NCBI RefSeq assembly: GCF_014650455.1
Contig: NZ_BMUZ01000003.1
Span: forward strand, 62,001 to 126,000
Source: Streptomyces xanthochromogenes
GTDB taxonomy: Bacteria; Actinomycetota; Actinomycetes; Streptomycetales; Streptomycetaceae
DNA length: 64,000 nt
Direction of reading: 5' to 3'
Positions within the stretch are counted from its first letter, which is position 1, and each line of letters opens with the position of its first letter. Shown piece after piece: positions 45,169 through 64,000 of the stretch. A program made the translations under genes and the position numbers. The notes under the pieces were generated by a model, which saw only the letters and a list, made by a program, of their open reading frames with translations, did no database searches and had not been told where the DNA came from.

Positions 45169-45669
45169 TCATCGGTGGGGCGGGCCGCGCGGGGCGGCGG
45201 ACTCGGCCGGTCTGCGCGGCGGCGCGAGTGTGGTGGCGGGGCCCGTGTCGGGCCAGCCCAGGGCGCGGCGCGGGACCCTGTCGACAGTCGTACGCGCCGG
45301 GCCCACAGGCTGCGGGCCCGGGATGTGGGCCTCCGGGCGGTGCGTGACCGCGACATGCGGCAGCGGGACGCCGTCCGGTCCCACGCCTTGTCGGGCGTGT
45401 CCCGCCGCCGTGTGGTGGGTGAGCGGCCTGTCGGGGGGCACGGGCATGCCCTGCGCTCCGGCCACCGGGACGAACAGCGCGAGGACGGTGACAACAAGGG
45501 TCAGCGCGGACGCGGCCAGGCGCGCGGAGCGACTCTGTTGCGGCACGCGCCCCCCAACCCCTCGGTGCTCGTCGGGTGCGCACGGCGTGGCCCCGCACTG
45601 CTCAACGTGCGGGGCGCCATGGTCCGTTCCGGGTTCCTCGGCCATTCTTCGGAAGCCGTAGAACTTCAC
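45169..45669 (-). CDS. Hypothetical single-pass membrane protein upstream of secDF
   Basis: GTG 45669 or ATG 45645; up to 166 residues. A cytoplasmic N-terminus of about 50 residues precedes one hydrophobic segment (LAASALTLVVTVLALFVPVAGA) and a Pro/His/Arg-rich exterior tail. No family is recognised. It lies 98 bp upstream of secDF on the same strand and could share its promoter. Low-complexity composition leaves some doubt that it is expressed. Confidence 0.45.
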   Translation of the reverse strand: MKFYGFRRMAEEPGTDHGAPHVEQCGATPCAPDEHRGVGGRVPQQSRSARLAASALTLVVTVLALFVPVAGAQGMPVPPDRPLTHHTAAGHARQGVGPDGVPLPHVAVTHRPEAHIPGPQPVGPARTTVDRVPRRALGWPDTGPATTLAPPRRPAESAAPRGPPHR

Positions 45670-46009
45670 CGACAGCGCGGAACCCGGCCGATCGGCCGGT
45701 CATCGTGACCGCAACATCCGCCCCGGGCACGCCCCACCCGGGCCCGTGACATGACGCAGGATCAGGCATACAACGAGGCCACGGGCAGACCACCACGAGC
45801 GCGTCGGGTGCGTCCGTGGTCGCCGCCGCGGCGGCAGCCGAGGCCGAGGGGGCCTCCACGATTGCGCTCCATCGGCGTCAGCAGCGTCTCGGCCAGGCGG
45901 GCACACCGGCCTGGCCACACGCCCCGCCGAGTTCGGCGCACTCCCGGAAGGGCTTCCGTGCGACGTGACACACTGGCGGCGCAGGCGACGGTGAACGGGG
46001 GCGATCCGG
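45670..46009. other. Divergent promoter region
   Basis: 340 bp between the hypothetical membrane protein and the AraC gene. GGGGG near 45996 may act as ribosome-binding site for the TTG start at 46010. No further gene. Confidence 0.4.
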
Positions 46010-46729
46010 TTGGGTCTGGAGATCGAGAGTCGGCCGTCGGAGTTGCCGTACATCGAGAGGGTGTGGCGCAGCCGCAGCATCGTGGGCGGGCGGATGACGT
46101 CGATCGCGGCGTCGCACGGGGAGCTTGTCTTCTGGGAGCACGACGGGCAGATGCAGGCGGCCGTGCTGGGCCCGGAGCCCAGGGCCTGTCCGGCTCCCGT
46201 TCCCAAGGACGCCACGTTCTTCGGTATCAGCTTCGCTCTCGGCACCTCGATGCCCCACGTGCCGATCAGCCGGCTTGTGGGTGGCAGCGCGGAGATCCCG
46301 GACGTGACGCGGCGCTCGGTGTGGCTGAAGGGTTCCGCCTGGCACGTGCCCGACTACGACAACGCGGAGGCGTTCGTACGGCGCATGGTGCGTGAGGGCA
46401 TCGTGGACTGCGACCCGATCGTGCCCGCGGTGCTCGGCGGCGCCGCCCCCGATGTCTCCGAGCGGACCCTCCAGCGGCGTTTCGTCGCGGCAACGGGCCT
46501 CACCCGGGGAGCCATCCGGCAGATCCACCGTGCCCGCGAGGCGGCGGTTCTGATCCAGGACGGGGTGCCGGCGCAGGACGTCGTGCACCAGCTGGGCTAT
46601 TTCGACCAGCCGCACCTGGCGCGGTCCCTGACCCGGTTCATCGGCCGGACTGCCACTGAGCTGAGTGCCCCGGTCGGAGCGGAACCACTGTCGCTTCTGT
46701 ACAAGCCCACCTCCCCGGCGCCCGCATAG
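46010..46729 (+). CDS. AraC-family transcriptional regulator
   Basis: TTG 46010; 239 residues. The N-terminal part (about 1-115) begins LGLEIESRPSELPYIERVWR and is a DUF6597-type ligand domain. The C-terminal AraC domain (about 135-225) has the two helix-turn-helix units SERTLQRRFVAATGLTRGAI and GVPAQDVVHQLGYFDQPHLARSL. A DHFR-like gene follows at 95 bp on the same strand and is the probable target, a frequent pairing in streptomycetes. Confidence 0.88.
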   Translation: MGLEIESRPSELPYIERVWRSRSIVGGRMTSIAASHGELVFWEHDGQMQAAVLGPEPRACPAPVPKDATFFGISFALGTSMPHVPISRLVGGSAEIPDVTRRSVWLKGSAWHVPDYDNAEAFVRRMVREGIVDCDPIVPAVLGGAAPDVSERTLQRRFVAATGLTRGAIRQIHRAREAAVLIQDGVPAQDVVHQLGYFDQPHLARSLTRFIGRTATELSAPVGAEPLSLLYKPTSPAPA

Positions 46730-46824
46730 TCTTCCTGACGTAGCCGACGGGATCGGCCCGCCCCGGCCGGAGCGCTGCTCGGCAGGGACCGGGCAGAGGC
46801 CCGCGAACTCATGACGGAGGAATC

Positions 46825-47379
46825 ATGCGCAAGGTCGTTTCGGGTCTGTTCGTCTCGCTCGATGGTGTCGCCCAGTCGCCGAACGAGTGGCAGTTCGCCT
46901 TCGACGAGGAGATGGGCGCGGCGCTGGGCAGGACGCTGGAGACGGCCGACACGATTCTGCTGGGCCGGACGACCTTCACCGAGTGGGCCGGGTACTGGCC
47001 GACGGTGACCGACGGCGAGGACGCCGGCTTCGCCAAGTGGATCAACGACTCGCCCAAGTACGTCGTCTCCTCCACGCTGTCCAGCGTGGACGACTGGGCG
47101 AACAGCACGCTCATCACCGGTGATCTGGCGGACGCTATCGGGGAGCTCAAGGCGGGCGAGGGGAAGGACATCACCGTCGCGGGCAGCCCCACCCTGGTGC
47201 GTTCGCTCCTGGAGCAGGACCTGCTGGACGAACTGGTACTGCTGATCCACCCGGTGGTGGCCGGCGAGGGCCGCAAGAAGCTGTTCGCCGACGACGCCAC
47301 CATGAAGAAACTGGAGCTGGTCAGCGCTCGGCCGACCAGCAGCGGAGTGATCATCGCGACCTACCGCCCGACGCGCTGA
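46825..47379 (+). CDS. Dihydrofolate-reductase-family protein (RibD C-terminal domain)
   Basis: ATG 46825 after ACGGAGGA; 184 residues. The sequence MRKVVSGLFVSLDGVAQSPN, ADTILLGRTTFTEWAGYWP, ITVAGSPTLVRSLLEQDLLD and HPVVAGEGRKKLF is the RibD_C/DHFR-like pattern. These proteins bind NADPH but are not housekeeping DHFR; the substrate is unknown. It is paired with the AraC regulator upstream. Confidence 0.92.
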   Translation: MRKVVSGLFVSLDGVAQSPNEWQFAFDEEMGAALGRTLETADTILLGRTTFTEWAGYWPTVTDGEDAGFAKWINDSPKYVVSSTLSSVDDWANSTLITGDLADAIGELKAGEGKDITVAGSPTLVRSLLEQDLLDELVLLIHPVVAGEGRKKLFADDATMKKLELVSARPTSSGVIIATYRPTR

Positions 47380-47727
47380 GCACTGCTCGACGCGGGCCGT
47401 GTGTGGGACGAGCGACAGGGCCTTCATCTGTTCAAGCGCCGCGCTCTCACGGACTGTTGACTGGCCCGACTGTGGTGGTGAGGCCATGTCGCGATGGGCC
47501 GGATCGCAATTTGGGGTCGCGCGTCCTAGGCCCAGGAGCCCGGCGCGGGTACCACCTTGCTCAGGGGTCTCCCCCGTGCACCCTGCACTGGCGCGGCTCA
47601 CGGCTGGCTCTGCCGCCATACCAGGGTTTCGAGCAACGAGAACGGACTGGTCCAGCACCTCCTCGCCGCGGCCGCCACGCAACAGCTCTACGGGCGGCCG
47701 GCAGAGCCGCGCCGAGATCGGTCCAGC
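47380..47727. other. Intergenic, no supported gene
   Basis: 348 bp between convergent genes; no recognisable coding or RNA feature. Confidence 0.4.
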
Positions 47728-48282
47728 TCAGTCCAGCGACATTCTTCGTTCCTCTTCGCCCGTCCGTCTCTCCGAGGTGCTGGTCGTGGGGATTCTCAGC
47801 ATCTTGGTCACCGATCCGTCGTCGCCGACCACGTCGCGGACATACCGAAAGCCCAACCGCTCGCACATCGCAAGGCTCGCGGAGTTGTCCGCACCGACCA
47901 TCCCCCAGGCCTCGGTCAGGCCGAGATCGTCGGCCGCGTGTCTCAACAGCCCCCTGACGACCTCTCCGCCCAACCCCCGGCCCCAGTACGCGGGCAGGAG
48001 GGCGGCCACCAACTCGTGGCCGGGCACGTTGCCGGTCTTCTTGACTTCGGCGTGACCGACGTACACGCCGTCCTGCCACACACCCCAGACGTCGAAGCGC
48101 CGCAGTGGATACACCTCGGTCAGGATCGCCGTGAACAACGCGCGGAGTTCGGGTTCGGGCACGAGGTCCTGGCCCATCCACCGGCACACCTCCTCGTCGC
48201 GCAGCAGGGACACGAAGTGCTCCTCGTCCTCAGCCCGGTACGGGAGGAAGTGCAGGCGGTCGGTGCGCAACTCGGGGGTCAT
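47728..48282 (-). CDS. GNAT-family N-acetyltransferase
   Basis: This 184-residue protein begins MTPELRTDRLHFLPYRAEDE, typical of RimJ/RimL-like acetyltransferases. The acetyl-CoA loop is LLPAYWGRGLGGEVVRGLLRHA, followed by MVGADNSASLAMCERLGFRYVRDV. The last 20 residues are a basic tail. It lies downstream of mbtH, but a strong hairpin separates them, so a role in the NRPS pathway is uncertain. Confidence 0.88.
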   Translation of the reverse strand: MTPELRTDRLHFLPYRAEDEEHFVSLLRDEEVCRWMGQDLVPEPELRALFTAILTEVYPLRRFDVWGVWQDGVYVGHAEVKKTGNVPGHELVAALLPAYWGRGLGGEVVRGLLRHAADDLGLTEAWGMVGADNSASLAMCERLGFRYVRDVVGDDGSVTKMLRIPTTSTSERRTGEEERRMSLD

Positions 48283-48379
48283 GTCGGGTACCTCGGTCTC
48301 AGCGCGGCGGGGAATGCAGGTGTGCCAGGCCCTTGTGGGGGCGCGGGCGGGGTTGCTTGGGCTGTTGCGGAGGCGTGGG

Positions 48380-48408
48380 GCGCCGGACCGGTCGGGCCGG
48401 TCCGGCGC
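48380..48408 (-). terminator. Terminator of the NRPS-mbtH operon
   Basis: GCGCCGGACCGG (48380-48391), 5-base loop, CCGGTCCGGCGC (48397-48408): a perfect 12-bp stem 19 bp after the mbtH stop. Confidence 0.7.
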
Positions 48409-48426
48409 TGCCCGCTGGGCCGGGTC

Positions 48427-48630
48427 TCAGACTCCGGTGTTCTCCATGCGTTCGCGCAGGCTGCGGGGACGCATGTCGGTCCAGACCTCGTCGACGTACG
48501 CGGTGCACTCGGACTCGGTGCCCTCCTTGCCGACGGGCTGCCAGCCGGCGGGCACCTCGATGTCGACCGGCCAGAGGGAGTACTGCTCTTCGTCGTTGCG
48601 CAGCACCTGGTAGCGGGTGTTCTCGTCCAT
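48427..48630 (-). CDS. MbtH-like NRPS chaperone
   Basis: ATG 48630 after GAAGGA; 67 residues, normal for the family. It shows the signature NDEEQYSLWP, then PAGWQPVGKEGT, and the C-terminal VWTDMRPRSLRERM with the conserved Trp residues. MbtH proteins bind adenylation domains and are often needed for their solubility and activity. It lies 98 bp downstream of the NRPS on the same strand, so it presumably serves that enzyme. Confidence 0.95.
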   Translation of the reverse strand: MDENTRYQVLRNDEEQYSLWPVDIEVPAGWQPVGKEGTESECTAYVDEVWTDMRPRSLRERMENTGV

Positions 48631-48728
48631 GTTTTTTTCCTTCGTGAAAGGTGGGTGATTGACCGGACGGGCGGTTCGGGGTGTCCCCGAATCCTCCGGT
48701 GGGGGCCCTCGGCGTCGAGGCAGTTCGG

Positions 48729-64000
<15,272 letters not shown>

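Overview
The window is high-GC actinobacterial DNA and almost certainly comes from a Streptomyces. Evidence: a LitR/LitS-flanked isorenieratene-type carotenoid cluster, a chaplin, a SecDF fusion, a SigK/RskA pair, an MbtH gene followed by a giant NRPS, GTG/TTG starts and GC-rich third positions. No rRNA, complete tRNA, CRISPR array or intact insertion sequence was seen.

Layout. (1) 1-2.9 kb: a MarR regulator and an MMPL exporter that runs off the left edge, a small hypothetical gene and a DUF4383 membrane protein. (2) 3.3-16.3 kb: a light-response and carotenoid block. An SDR/DUF2867 protein and a photolyase are followed by litR and litS (divergent), then a Rieske protein-crtB-crtI-crtE operon, divergent from crtY-(29-codon ORF)-crtU. 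LitR should sense light through B12, LitS should drive transcription, CrtE/B/I/Y/U would make an aromatic carotenoid, and the photolyase repairs UV damage. (3) 16.8-26.5 kb: a SigK-type ECF sigma factor and its anti-sigma factor, a peroxiredoxin, two fasciclin proteins, two membrane-anchored sulfite-oxidase-fold molybdoenzymes and a chaplin with a His/Met-rich tail. By eye, four of these transcription units share a CAATCC-N15-CCGAAT-like promoter, so this looks like one cell-surface regulon. (4) 27.3-30.0 kb: a flavoprotein and an MFS exporter.

(5) 30.5-37.4 kb: an accessory stretch with eukaryote-like proteins. It holds a Ser/Thr kinase fused to a ribosomal L7/L12 C-terminal domain, a beta-propeller protein, an intracellular fatty-acid-binding-protein (FABP) homologue and, convergent with it, a 217-residue protein whose two halves align with histone H2A and histone H2B. 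This doublet histone is the most striking item in the window. (6) 37.9-42.7 kb: a patchy region with a head-to-head pair of 5'-truncated genes (permease and TetR), a truncated SDR, small secreted and conserved hypothetical genes, a hydrolase and two large palindromes. (7) 42.7-48.3 kb: SecDF, an AraC regulator, a DHFR-like protein and a GNAT. (8) 48.4-64 kb: MbtH and an NRPS of at least 5,089 codons, partial at its 5' end. Its order is C-A-T / C-A-T-E / C-A-T / C-A-T-E with no thioesterase, so other assembly-line genes must lie outside the window.
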